The notes under the pieces were generated by a model that searched no databases, was not told the origin of the DNA, and saw only the letters and a list, made by a program, of their open reading frames with translations. From contig OY970165.1 of the NCBI GenBank assembly GCA_963706605.1, positions 1,054,001-1,118,000 of the forward strand: a stretch of DNA of 64,000 bases. The letters run 5' to 3'. Shown here piece by piece: positions 51,939 to 62,429 of the stretch. Made by a program: the position numbers and the translations under genes. The DNA comes from VRUE01 sp963706605 (lineage in GTDB: Bacteria; Actinomycetota; Thermoleophilia; Solirubrobacterales; 70-9). Numbering within the stretch: position 1 is the stretch's first letter; each line of letters starts with the position of its first letter.

Positions 51939-53396
51939 ACCGCCAGATCGTCAAGCTCTTCGGGCTGATCGTCGTCCTCTTTGCGGTCCTGATCGGCTTC
52001 ACGTCCTACTGGTCGGTCTTCGACGCCCAGGCGCTGAAGGAACAGAACGCCAACAAGCGGCCGCTGCTGGAGCAGCAGCAGATCAAGCGGGGGACGGATC
52101 CTCGCCGCGGACGGCACCGTGCTGGCTCGCTCGGTCGCCAAGGGGCACGGCGCCAACCGGCGCTACGTGCGGCGCTACCCGGAAGGGTCGTTGTACGGAC
52201 ACCCGATCGGCTACAGCTTCGTGCGCCAAGGAGACAGCGAGTTCGAGAAGTACCACAACGACGAACTGATCGGGAACAGCTCCGAGTTCAGCTCGATCCT
52301 CGACGAGCTGCGGGGCAAGCGCCAGGAAGGCAACGACATCGTCACCAACATCGAGCCCGAAGCGCAGCGGGTGGCTCTGGCCGATCTGCAGGAAGCCGGC
52401 TTCGGCGCGGTGGTGGCGATCGAGCCGCAGAGCGGCAGGGTGCGCGTGCTCGCCTCGAACCCGTCCTATGACCCCAACCGCGTCCCCTACGAACTCTCGA
52501 AGCTGAACCTGAACGAGCTCGAATCACCGCTGTTCGACCGCGCCACCCAGGGCGAGTATCCACCGGGCTCGACCTTCAAGGTGGTGACCGCGGCGGCGGG
52601 GCTGGACAGCGGCACGATAACGCCGGAAACGACGATCGACGCCCCCGGCGAACTGGATGTCCAGGGCCAGCCCCTGCAGAACGACTTCACCGAGAGCTTC
52701 GGCCCGATCACCCTTGACACGGCGCTGACCAACTCGGTCAACACCTGGTTCGCGCAGCTCGGCGAACAGCTCGGCGAGGAAACCCTGTTCGAATACATGG
52801 ACCGCTTCGGCTTCAACTCGACCCCGGCGATCGACCTGCCCGAAGACCAGGTCTACGCGAGCGGCATCTACGAAGGCGGACATCTGCTCGGCCCTGGCGA
52901 CCCAATCGACATCGCCCGCGTCGCGATCGGCCAGGAGCGGCTCCTGGTGACGCCGTTGCAGATGGCCGAGGTGGCGGCGGCCGTCGCCAACGGCGGCAGC
53001 CTGATGAGGCCGCAGATCTGGAGCCGCGTGGTCGACCCGGACGGAAGGGTGGTCAAGCGCCTCGACCCCTCCGAGTACAGTCGGCCGATCGACGAGCAGA
53101 CGGCGGCGGAGCTGACCACCGCGATGGAAGGGGTGGTCAGCGAAGGCACCGGGACCAACGCCGCCATCCCCGGCGTGCCGGTGGCGGGCAAGACGGGCAC
53201 GGCGGAAACGCCCGGCAACGCAGCCTGCGGCGGGGGCAGCGAAGAGAACCAGGCATGGTTCATCGGCTTTGCGCCCGCCGACGAACCGAAGATCGCGATC
53301 GCGGCGACGGTCGGCTGTACGACCCAGTTCGGCAACGACGTGGCGGCGCCGATCTTCCGCGACGTGGCCGAAACGATCCTCAACGAAGGGAGCTGA
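51935..53396 (+). CDS. pbpA: Penicillin-binding protein (class B transpeptidase), with a +1 frameshift
   Basis: GTG at 51935 overlapping the rodA stop. N-terminal helix IVKLFGLIVVLFAVLIGFTSYWSVF, then transpeptidase motifs STFK (EYPPGSTFKVVTA), SVN (TNSVNTWFAQLG) and KTG (AGKTGTAETPG). An extra G at 52096-52097 (ACG-G-ATC) separates EQQQIKRGT from ILAADGTVLARSVAKGHG. Corrected length is about 486 aa, like mycobacterial PbpA. Crosslinks peptidoglycan with the RodA partner. Confidence 0.9.
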
Positions 53397-53399
53397 CAA

Positions 53400-55274
53400 G
53401 TGTCGCCTGAAGTCGGCGAGGGAAGCACGATCGACGGCCGCTACCGGCTCCTGCGCCGGATCGGGTCGGGGGGGATGGCCGACGTCTGGCTGGCGGAGGA
53501 CGCGCATTTGCAGCGCCGGGTCGCGCTCAAGGTCCTGCATCGCCGCTTTGTCCAGGACCGTGAGTTCGTCGAGCGCTTTCGCCGCGAGGCGGAGGCGGCG
53601 GCAAGCCTCCAGCACCCCAACATCGTCGCGGTCTTCGACCGCGGCGACGTCGACGGCACCTACTACATCGCGATGCAGCTGCTGGAGGGGCGCTCGCTGA
53701 AGGAGATGATCGATCAGCGCCCGACGCCCGAGCAGGCGGTCGGGCTGATCCGCCAGGTGCTCGAGGCGGCGGGCTTTGCCCATCGGCACGGGGTCGTCCA
53801 TCGCGACCTGAAGCCGCAGAACGTCATTGTTGATGACGAGGGGGTGGCGACCGTGACCGACTTCGGCATCGCCCGCGCCGGCGTCTCGGAAATCACCCAG
53901 GCCGGCTCGGTGATGGGCACCCCGCACTACCTCTCTCCCGAGCAGGCCCAGGGACAGGCCGTGACCGCGGTCTCCGACCTGTACTCGGTAGGGGTGATGC
54001 TCTACGAGGCGCTGGCCGGACGTGTGCCGTTCGAGGCGGATTCAGCGGTGGCGATCGCGATGAAGCAGGTCTCGCACACGCCGCAGCGCCCCAGCTCGCT
54101 CAACCCGAACGTCTCACCGGCCCTCGACGCGGTCGTGATGAGGGCGCTGGAGAAGGACCCCGGCAAGCGCTTCCAGAGCGCCGAGGCCTTCATCGTGGCG
54201 CTGAACGCGGCGCTGCGCGACCCCGCCGCGGCAGGTGGGGGCACCGCGGCGTTCGCGCCGCTGCCGCCTCCCGTCGTCGGCCCTGAGGAAGCCGCCGCCG
54301 CCGAACGTGATCCCGAGGAGGAGGATCGCAAGCGCCGCCGCCGGCTTTGGCTCGCCCTCGGCACCGCCGCGGTCTTGGTCGGCGTCCTGCTGGGCTTCGC
54401 GCTGACCCGCGACACGACGACCTCGGTCCCCACGGTAACCGGCAACCAGCTCAACGTCGCCATCGCCCTGCTCGAACAGAACGACTTCAAGGTTGGCGAC
54501 GTGAAGCGGGTGCAGCGCGAAGTCGCGGCGAACACGGTGCTCGAGCAGGATCCACCGGCCGGCGAGACCTCGCTCGACTGCGCCTTCCTCGGGTTCCTCT
54601 GCTCGAAGCCCAAGGTGGCGCTGACGGTCAGCGCCGGCCCCGGCAGCGCCCAGGTGCCGGGCACGGCGGGATTGGAAGAAGACGAAGCGACCGCGAAGGT
54701 GGAAGAAGCCGGCTTCGAGGCGCGAGTGGAAACGATCAACTCCGACAAGGTCGAAGCCGGGTTGGTGATCCATTCCGATCCCTCCGGCGGCTCGACCGCG
54801 ACCCGCGGCTCAACCATCGTCCTGACCGTCTCCAAGGGTCAGAAGCTGGCCAAGGTGCCGGTGTTGGTCGGTACCCAGCGCTCGGTGGCGGTGCAGCAGA
54901 TCCGCGGTCGTGGCCTGACCCCGAGCGTCGAAGAAGAAGAGAGCTCGGCGCCGGTGGGAGAGGTGATTCGCCAGTCGCCGAGCGCCGGCTCGGAACTTCT
55001 CCCCGGGTCGAGCGTCTCGGTCGTCGTCTCCAAGGGGCAGCGGAAGGCGAAGGTGCCGAACGTGATCGGCGAGGAAAGGGCCGAAGCCGTACAGGCCCTG
55101 CGTGAAGCCGGCCTCGATCCCACCGTGCAGGAACAGGAAACCGAAGTTCCTTCGAAGGTCGGCCGGGTTACCGACCAGTTCCCGCCGCCCGGCTCCGAAG
55201 TCGAACCCGGCAGCGCGGTGACCGTGGTGGTCGGCAAGCGGTCGCCCGGCGCGGGGGAAGCGGAAACGCCGTGA
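53400..55274 (+). CDS. pknB: PASTA-domain serine/threonine kinase, PknB type
   Basis: 624 aa from a GTG at 53400. Kinase domain about 12-275 (GSGGMADVWLAED, VALKVLHRRF, HRDLKPQNVIVDDEG, DFGIARAG, GTPHYLSPEQAQG). Helix about 316-337. Four exterior PASTA repeats, about 340-425, 428-495, 497-565 and 567-617, beginning with phrases such as VPTVTGNQL, KVPVLVGTQRS and KVPNVIGEERA; they bind muropeptides. Controls growth and wall synthesis with the neighbouring FHA proteins and PstP. Confidence 0.95.
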   Translation: MSPEVGEGSTIDGRYRLLRRIGSGGMADVWLAEDAHLQRRVALKVLHRRFVQDREFVERFRREAEAAASLQHPNIVAVFDRGDVDGTYYIAMQLLEGRSLKEMIDQRPTPEQAVGLIRQVLEAAGFAHRHGVVHRDLKPQNVIVDDEGVATVTDFGIARAGVSEITQAGSVMGTPHYLSPEQAQGQAVTAVSDLYSVGVMLYEALAGRVPFEADSAVAIAMKQVSHTPQRPSSLNPNVSPALDAVVMRALEKDPGKRFQSAEAFIVALNAALRDPAAAGGGTAAFAPLPPPVVGPEEAAAAERDPEEEDRKRRRRLWLALGTAAVLVGVLLGFALTRDTTTSVPTVTGNQLNVAIALLEQNDFKVGDVKRVQREVAANTVLEQDPPAGETSLDCAFLGFLCSKPKVALTVSAGPGSAQVPGTAGLEEDEATAKVEEAGFEARVETINSDKVEAGLVIHSDPSGGSTATRGSTIVLTVSKGQKLAKVPVLVGTQRSVAVQQIRGRGLTPSVEEEESSAPVGEVIRQSPSAGSELLPGSSVSVVVSKGQRKAKVPNVIGEERAEAVQALREAGLDPTVQEQETEVPSKVGRVTDQFPPPGSEVEPGSAVTVVVGKRSPGAGEAETP

Positions 55275-56239
55275 GGGTCGCGGTGCTCTGCGGCGGCCGT
55301 TCCTCTGAGCACGAGGTCTCGCTGCGCTCCGGTGAGGCGGTGGCGCGGGGACTGGAGTCAGCGGGGCACGAGCCGCTGCTCGTCACCATCGCCCGCGACG
55401 GGTCCTGGAGCTTCCACGGGGCCCCGGTCGAGCTGATGCCGGCGGCCGGGCTGCACGGCGTCGCCGCTGCCTTCCCGGCCCTGCACGGGCCGTTTGGCGA
55501 GGACGGCAGCGTGCAGGGGGTGCTCGAGTGGCTGGACGTCCCCTACGTCGGCTCCGACGTGCTGGCCTCGGCGGTCTGCATGGACAAGCTGACCCTGAAG
55601 CGGCTCTTCGCCCAGCGCGGCCTGCCCCAGGTCGAGTTCGCCGCGGTCGGCGAAGCAGGCTGGCGCGAGCGTTGTGAGGCGCTCGGGCTGCCGCTCTGGG
55701 TGAAGCCCTCCCGGCTCGGCTCCAGCGTCGGGATAACCAGGGTCGACGCGCTTGGGGAGGAGCTCGACCGAGCGGTTGAGCTCGCTCTCCGCCACGACCC
55801 ACGGGTGATCGTCGAGGCCTCAGCCCACGGTCGCGAGGTCGAGTGCTCGCTGCTCGGCAACGAGGAGGTCGAAGCTTCGCTGCCGGGTGAGGTGATCGCC
55901 CACGGCGAGTGGTACGACTACGAGACGAAGTACAGCCACGGCGGCATGGAGCTGGTCGTCCCGGCGACGATCTCTGACCAGCAGGCGACCCGCCTCCGCG
56001 AGTTGGCGATCGCGGCCTTCGAGCTGGGCGGCTGCGCCGGCCTGGCCCGCTGCGACTTCTTCGTCGAGCCCGCCGGCGACGTCCTCATCAACGAGGTCAA
56101 CACGATGCCCGGCTTCACCGAGACAAGCGTCTACGCGAAGCTCTGGGAGGCGGGAGGCCTCGCCTACCCGGACCTCTGCGACCGCCTGGTCCGGCTGGCG
56201 ATAGAGCGTCACCGACGCGCCCGCTCCTACGAGTTTTGA
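55271..56239 (+). CDS. ddl: D-alanine--D-alanine ligase, copy 2
   Basis: 322 aa from a GTG at 55271 overlapping the pknB stop. ATP-grasp with LCGGRSSEHEVSLRSGEAV, HGPFGEDGSVQGVLE, CMDKLTLKRLFAQRGLP, WVKPSRLGSSVGI, EVECSLLGNE and INEVNTMPGFTETSVYAKLW. All the classic Ddl residues are seen. Makes the D-Ala-D-Ala end of peptidoglycan precursors. At the end of the cell-wall cluster this copy is the better candidate for housekeeping Ddl. Confidence 0.93.
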   Translation: MRVAVLCGGRSSEHEVSLRSGEAVARGLESAGHEPLLVTIARDGSWSFHGAPVELMPAAGLHGVAAAFPALHGPFGEDGSVQGVLEWLDVPYVGSDVLASAVCMDKLTLKRLFAQRGLPQVEFAAVGEAGWRERCEALGLPLWVKPSRLGSSVGITRVDALGEELDRAVELALRHDPRVIVEASAHGREVECSLLGNEEVEASLPGEVIAHGEWYDYETKYSHGGMELVVPATISDQQATRLRELAIAAFELGGCAGLARCDFFVEPAGDVLINEVNTMPGFTETSVYAKLWEAGGLAYPDLCDRLVRLAIERHRRARSYEF

Positions 56240-56240
56240 G

Positions 56241-57752
56241 CTAGTCCAGCAGCTTGATGTCGCTGATCTCGATCTGGTAGCGACCAGCCTGGTCACGGGC
56301 TTCGGAGGCCTTGGTGAACCAGAGCAGGAAGTAGGTCGAGGGCTGGTTGACGGTGAGGTCGATCTCCTGCGTCGCGCCGGCGCCGCTCGTTTCGCCGATC
56401 GGTTCGTCCCAGCCGGAGAGGTCAGAGGGCGGGCCGGCGGGGGCCGCGAAGACCTGTGCGTCCCAGCCCGGGGTCGGGGTGCGGACGATCATCTTCGTCG
56501 GGGTCGCGGGGGAGGTCGTGGTGACGTAGACGCCCACCCCCGGGTCGGGGCCGGTCTTGGTGCCCGCGAAGGTTTCGGAGTCGTAGTGCTCGGTTTCCCA
56601 GGCGGTCCCGGTCGGGTCACCGTCGACGGCAAGTTCGACCTTGCTGGCGACCTCTTCGCCGTCGCCCTGCGGGTCGTAGTCGGTTGCCGAGGAGACCGTC
56701 AGCGAGGCTCCCTTGCCCTTGTTGGCGCCGCCACCACCGATCCCGCTGGAGATCAGCTGCACCGCGAGCAGAGCGCCGCCGCCGACCAGCAGCAGGAGGA
56801 CGATCGCCGCCCAGGACCAGCGCGCGCGACCGGAGAGCTTGCGCTCCGGCGGCGGCACCGCGTCGAGGACGCTGGTCGCCTCGCCGGTCGTCGACCCGGC
56901 CCGCGCAGCCTCCACCTCCAGCGCGGTCTCGAGGTCGTCGATCATCTCGGCGATCCCCTGGTAGCGCTCGGCGGGGTCCTTGGCCGTAGCCCGCTCGACG
57001 ACGAGCGCAACCGCCGCCGAGACCTCCGGCCGCCGCCGTTGCACGTCGGGCAGCTCCTCGTTGACGTGTTTCATCGCCACCCCGACCTGGCTGTCGGCGT
57101 GGAAGGGAACCTGGCCGATCAGCATCTCGTAGAGGACGACCCCCAGCGAGTAGATGTCGGAGCGTGGGTCGGCACCCTTCCCCATCGCCTGCTCGGGCGC
57201 CACGTAGTCGGTGGTGCCGAGGACGCGGCCGGTGGCGGTCATGCCGTCCTGTTCGAGCTGTCGGGAGATGCCGAAATCGGTCAGCTTGGCCCGGCCCTCC
57301 TCGTCGATCAGCACGTTTTGCGGCTTGATGTCACGGTGGACCATGTTGCGGGCGTGGGCGACGCTCAGTCCCCGCGCCACCTCGATCGCGTAGGCGATCG
57401 CCTCCTGCGTGTCGAGCGCGCCGATCCGGCCGATCCGCTGCTTCAGCGTCTCTCCCTTGACGTACTCGAAGACTATGTAGGGGTAGCCGCCGTCCTCACC
57501 GGCGTCGATCACCGAGACGACGTTCGGATGGGTCAGCTTGGCGACCGCCCGCGCCTCCTGCCGGAAGCGCTCCAACTGGTCGGGCTGCTCGGACATCTCG
57601 CGGTGCATCACCTTGACCGCAACCGGCCGGTCCAGAGTCTGGTCTCGCGCCAGGTAGACGGTCGACATGCCGCCGCTGCCCAGCTTCGCCTCCAGCCGGT
57701 AGCGGCCGGAGAGAACTGTTCCGATCATCGAGCTGGAGGGGCGGGCTTCCAT
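56241..57752 (-). CDS. Serine/threonine kinase with an exterior beta-rich domain
   Basis: 503 aa from the ATG at 57752 (AGGGA upstream); a GTG at 57779 is possible. Kinase domain about 12-270 (LGSGGMSTVYLARD, VAVKVMHREM, HRDIKPQNVLIDEEG, DFGISRQL, GTTDYVAPEQAMG). Helix at about 316-337 (WSWAAIVLLLLVGGGALLAVQL). The exterior part, about 150 residues, looks like a discoidin-type sandwich (ASLTVSSATDYDPQGDGEE, TETYDSETF-like, QEIDLTVNQPSTYFLLWFTK), as in actinobacterial kinases. No PASTA. Convergent with ddl, 1 nt apart. The 222 bp upstream to 57974 hold no gene; an AT-rich GTTAATAAAC stretch there may be promoter. Confidence 0.88.
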   Translation of the reverse strand: MEARPSSSMIGTVLSGRYRLEAKLGSGGMSTVYLARDQTLDRPVAVKVMHREMSEQPDQLERFRQEARAVAKLTHPNVVSVIDAGEDGGYPYIVFEYVKGETLKQRIGRIGALDTQEAIAYAIEVARGLSVAHARNMVHRDIKPQNVLIDEEGRAKLTDFGISRQLEQDGMTATGRVLGTTDYVAPEQAMGKGADPRSDIYSLGVVLYEMLIGQVPFHADSQVGVAMKHVNEELPDVQRRRPEVSAAVALVVERATAKDPAERYQGIAEMIDDLETALEVEAARAGSTTGEATSVLDAVPPPERKLSGRARWSWAAIVLLLLVGGGALLAVQLISSGIGGGGANKGKGASLTVSSATDYDPQGDGEEVASKVELAVDGDPTGTAWETEHYDSETFAGTKTGPDPGVGVYVTTTSPATPTKMIVRTPTPGWDAQVFAAPAGPPSDLSGWDEPIGETSGAGATQEIDLTVNQPSTYFLLWFTKASEARDQAGRYQIEISDIKLLD

Positions 57753-57974
57753 CGAGCTGTCCCTATTGTCGGCCACCACGTCCGTTGGAAGTTCGCCGCC
57801 GCCCCGGACACACCTTGCAATGGGCCATCTCCGTCAGGGAGCTATCGAGCCCTGTTAATAAACGGGGATTTTCAGTTGCACAGTTTGATTTGAACATCTA
57901 GGTTGTTCTCACCATGTGGCCGGGAGACGGGAACGGGAGTGACACTTCAGCGGCCGCCACTCGTTGGGGGCCGG

Positions 57975-58283
57975 CTAGGTGACTCGGAGCTGGATCGTGT
58001 GTTCGTTCGCGGGCGCTCCCTGCTCCCAAGGCCGCCGCTGCGCGAATCGTATTCGCGTCGTGCCGGGGCGATTCGCGTGGATGGTGAAAACCTCATCGGT
58101 GCTCGCACCCACCGCGTCGCCACTCTCTTGCTTCTCGGCGCCGACGCGATGCACGTCGGCGACCTCGGCGCCGCCTTCGATGTGCGCCGTCCAGCGGTAC
58201 CCCGCCGTGCCGAGCCCGGCGAGCCTCACCGAGTGCTCTTCACCGACTTGCAGGTCAAAGGCGTCGTCGGCTTCAGACCCCAT
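57975..58283 (-). CDS. Chagasin-family (I42) cysteine protease inhibitor
   Basis: 102 aa from the ATG at 58283. The three inhibitory loops of chagasin are visible: TAGYRW (residues 26-31, for NPTTGYxW), the central GDAVGAST region, and RRPWEQ (83-88, for RPW). The fold length fits, about 100 residues. No signal peptide is seen. It is divergent from a papain-like protease, only 38 bp between the start codons, so the two are likely partners. Confidence 0.85.
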   Translation of the reverse strand: MGSEADDAFDLQVGEEHSVRLAGLGTAGYRWTAHIEGGAEVADVHRVGAEKQESGDAVGASTDEVFTIHANRPGTTRIRFAQRRPWEQGAPANEHTIQLRVT

Positions 58284-58321
58284 GTGCCCATTGTGGCACT
58301 CGAGCAGAAAGGAGCGAATGT

Positions 58322-59187
58322 ATGGACTACAGAGAGTTGAGAGAAGCGGTTGAGGGGGCGGAGAACGTCGAATGGGAGGTTGCCGAGGAGGCAATCGACG
58401 CCGGCTCCCGGCTCGGCTATCTCCCCAGTCGCGGCGTCCCGCCGCTCGAGGAGCAGGTGACGCTTGCTGCCCAGGCAGCGGGCACTCCTCCGCCCGAAAC
58501 GGCGACCTTCCCATCCTTGGTTGATCTTCGTGACATGGAAGCCGGGAACCTGATCACCCCGATTCGCGATCAGGGGGCATGCGGGTCCTGCGTCGCTTTC
58601 GGCAGCAGCGCGGCGGTCGAGGGCACGCTCCGAGTCGAGCACAATGACCCCAGCATCGAAGTCGACCTCTCCGAGGCCTACCTCTTCTACTGCAAGGCCG
58701 CGGCGGAAGGTCGCACCTGTGGCGGTCCGACCGGAGGTTGGTACCCGAAGGCCGCCCTGGACGTCTTCGCCAAAGGCGGCGGCGTTCCCGACGAGGCGTG
58801 CTTCCCGTACACGGCGGGCGATCAGGAATGCGCCGCCTGCTCGGATTGGGAAGGACGGGCGACGACGATCGTCGCCTGGCAGCCACTCGACACGCCCGCC
58901 GAAATGAAGGAATGGATCGCCACTCACGGGCCGACGGTGGCCTCGATGGTCGTCTACGAGGACTTCCAGCACTACGCGGGCGGCACCTACAGGCACGTCA
59001 GCGGAGAAGAGCTGGGCGGCCATTGCATCTGCATAGTCGGCTACGAAGAGCGGCGGGAGCGCTGGATAGGCAAGAACAGCTGGAACACCGGCTGGGGTGA
59101 AGAAGGGTTCTTCCGCATCGGCTACGGCGAGTGCGGAATCGACTCGGGCATGCTCGGCGTCGAAGGAGTGACGCCTCCGGCGGCGTC

Positions 59188-59191
<4 letters not shown>
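58322..59191 (+). CDS. Papain-family (C1) cysteine protease
   Basis: 289 aa from the ATG at 58322 (GGAG upstream). Oxyanion Gln84 and catalytic Cys90 in DQGACGSCVAFG, catalytic His234 in GGHCICIVGY, and Asn252 in GKNSWNTGWGEEGFF. The usual Trp after the catalytic Cys is Val. Residues 1-60 may be a short pro-segment; there is no signal peptide, so it may act in the cytoplasm or leave by another route. Extra cysteines (124, 133, 160, 170, 173) could form disulfides. Partner of the chagasin-like gene. Its stop overlaps the purM stop (TTAG). Confidence 0.9.
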
Positions 59192-60182
<991 letters not shown>

Positions 60183-60186
<4 letters not shown>

Positions 60187-61524
60187 GCGGGCGATTCTTT
60201 CAGGCGGTCGGCGAGGTCGGGGGCGGGGTCGAACAAGTGCCTTCGCCCCGCCCGGCGCTGAGTCAAGAGTCCACGATCCACCAGAGTCCGAAGATCCGAG
60301 CGCGCCGTCTCGTGCGTGACCCGGTGACTCGTCGCATGGCTTTCGAACGAGTACGAGGCATCGGGATGCCGCACGGCATCGGTCAGTAGGGCGAGTTGTC
60401 TCCCGTTGAGGAAGTCGGCGCCCTGCAGGAGCCTCTCGACATTCCGCATCCTCGGCAGTCTTGCGCTGCAAGTAGAGATGGGGATCGGCGATCGCCCGCT
60501 CGATCACGTCCAGCTGGTGAATGAGGAAGTAGGTCGCGTCACCGCCGTCCGTCTCCGTTTCCACGAAGGCGCGGGCGTACTTGGCCGGAGCGTTCGTATG
60601 AACCTGGAGATAGGCAGATACTCGGCCAGCCAGTAACCGCGGGTTCGCATCGAGCCAGAAGAAGAGGATCCTCGCGGTGCGGCCATTCCCATCCTCGAAG
60701 GGATGGTCATAGGCAAGCCACAGGTGCAAGAGGATCGCGCGGATCACCGGGTGAACGAAAGGCTCGCTATCGTCGTCTTCGTTGGCGAAATCGCATAGCA
60801 GCCGCATTCGATCGGGCAGCTGCTCGGCCGGGGGCGGCTTGTGAATCGGCAGTCTGTCGTCGCGATCGAAAACCGCCACCCGCTGCTCATCCGGTCGCTG
60901 AAGGCGACCGGCCGCCGAGGGATCGTCGAGGGTTCCCTCCGTCACGATCCGGTGCAGCTCGAGGATTGAGGCCGGACTCAACGTCTCGCCCATCTCGTCG
61001 CGCATGAACTGAAGCGCGCGATAGTTGTTGGAGATCATGCGCTCGCTGCGATCTCTTGGCTCACGGCCGGTCCGCAGCATCTCCTTGGCGGCCTGGCGGG
61101 ACGTAGTGGCGCCCTCGAGCTGACTCGATCGGATCGCCTCCTCCATGAGCGAGTTGACGAGGAAGCGCTGTCCGGCCTGCCTCTCGGACGTAACCACCTC
61201 GTCCATCGCGACCTCGCCGCCACAGCGCTGGTCGATGTGATGAAGGCTGCGAAGCATGCTGTTGAGCAGCCCGTAGGTAAATGACTTTCCGGCTGAGTCA
61301 GTCAGCGGAAGCGGCCGGAGCTCGTCTTCCCGCGACATCTTGATCCTCAACCACCGCTGCTCCGAGTTCAGGCCTTTTGATGACTCGAGCTGTCGGAGCT
61401 TGTCCCAGTGTAGGTAGCGCTCGCTCGCCCAGGTATTGGTGGGCGCTCTGATGGCCGCCATCAATTCGTCATCGTCCAGCCTCTCGAATAGCTCGCCGAT
61501 CGTTGGGGCGTGCGCTACGAACAT
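60183..61524 (-). CDS. Fic-family protein, with a +1 frameshift before its winged helix
   Basis: From the ATG at 61524. N-terminal domain, inhibitory-type motif RSSQLEGATTS, Fic core HPFEDGNGRTAR with catalytic His. The frame reads to YLQRKTAEDAE; the family C-terminus (MRNVERLLQGADFLNGRQLA, then a winged helix ending RRAGRRHLF) is found one base shifted, to a stop at 60183. One extra G at 60450-60451 (GAG-G-ATG) explains it. Alternatively the winged helix is made separately from the ATG at 60449. The gene is not essential, so a true mutation is possible. Confidence 0.85.
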
Positions 61525-61526
61525 CT

Positions 61527-61612
61527 CAACTCCAAATCAATTCCAAGTTTCTCCAAGATTTGGAATTGTAGCCCAACTCCAAATCAATTCCAAGTTATTC
61601 CAAATCTTGGAG
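61527..61612. repeat. Interlaced direct and inverted repeats upstream of the second fic gene
   Basis: Direct repeats of 23 bp at 61527-61549 and 61574-61596 are identical. A 16-bp pair, 61551-61566 (CTCCAAGATTTGGAAT) and 61597-61612, is perfectly inverted. The segment is strikingly AT-rich for this genome and contains the probable fic promoter, so it looks like an operator array. The gap from uppP to fic is 95 nt, so the repeats fill it. Confidence 0.85.
61565..61593 (-). promoter_or_regulatory. Candidate promoter of the second fic gene
   Basis: On the minus strand TTGGAA (61593-61588) and TACAAT (61570-61565) are 17 bp apart, a fair -35/-10 pair. The ATG is 40 nt downstream of the -10. Both elements lie within the repeat array, so a repressor binding the repeats would block it. 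Confidence 0.5.
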
Positions 61613-61619
61613 TTGCCTG

Positions 61620-62429
61620 CTAACCGCGGAGTTTCGTGAACACTGCCGCCGCAAGACCCGCTCGGTAGGCCGCGTAGGGCCACAGCGCCTTGTCGCCCTC
61701 CACCAGTCGGATCAGGCGCTGGGAGGCGAGGGTCGAGGCGAACGAGGCGGCGACGCCGAGCGCCATCGAACGGCGCAGCTGCCGGGAGGCCCCGCGGCGA
61801 CGCAGGCGGACTCCCTTGAGGACGGTGGCGCCGACGATGATCGGCAGCGCGACCGTGCGCGAGAGCAGGTTCGCCTCCTCGCGCGAGAAGTGTCGCCAGC
61901 GAGCCGCCGCCAGGGTGACGCCGTTGCGGGAGACGCCGGGGGCGAGGGCCGCCGCCTGGGCCAGTCCCAGCGCCAGGCCGTCGGCCGCTGTGGCGTCGCC
62001 ATGTCCGCGGCGTTGCGGCCTGGTGTCGGCGACGACCATCGCCGCAGCACCCACCAGCAGCCCGATCGCGGTTGCGCGTGGGCCCCCGAGCCGCTCCTCG
62101 ATCGGCCGCTCGAGCGTGTACCCGACCACCGCCGCGGGCAGGAAGGAGAGGCCGAGGATGACGGCCCGCCGTCCGTCGAAGGAGCGAAGCTCCTCGGCGA
62201 TCTCCTGCCGCTGGCCGATCAGCAGCGCCGCCGCAGCGCTGCCGTGCAGCGCAACCTCGAAGCTCTTGCGGATCTCAGGATCGATTCGCTGCCAGTTCCA
62301 ACCAGCAAGCCAGGGGACGAGGACGATATGGGCCGAAGAAGAGACGGGCAGCAGCTCCGCGGGCCCCTGGACGATCCCCAGCGCGATGGCGCGGGCGGCT
62401 GGGATCCTGCCGTCTGCCGCTTTTCTCAA
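61620..62429 (-). CDS. uppP: Undecaprenyl-diphosphatase UppP (BacA)
   Basis: 269 aa from a TTG at 62429 overlapping the dedA stop (TTGA). BacA motifs GIVQGPAELLPVSSSAH and LAPGVSRNGVTLAAARWRHF with about eight helices. Recycles undecaprenyl diphosphate for wall and polysaccharide synthesis. The usual E after QG.. is present in PAELLPVSSS. Confidence 0.92.
   Translation of the reverse strand: MRKAADGRIPAARAIALGIVQGPAELLPVSSSAHIVLVPWLAGWNWQRIDPEIRKSFEVALHGSAAAALLIGQRQEIAEELRSFDGRRAVILGLSFLPAAVVGYTLERPIEERLGGPRATAIGLLVGAAAMVVADTRPQRRGHGDATAADGLALGLAQAAALAPGVSRNGVTLAAARWRHFSREEANLLSRTVALPIIVGATVLKGVRLRRRGASRQLRRSMALGVAASFASTLASQRLIRLVEGDKALWPYAAYRAGLAAAVFTKLRG

Noticed and set aside
50609..52471. 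One long protein spanning rodA and pbpA
   Set aside because: The frame continues only because of the extra base in rodA; family comparison shows two overlapping genes.
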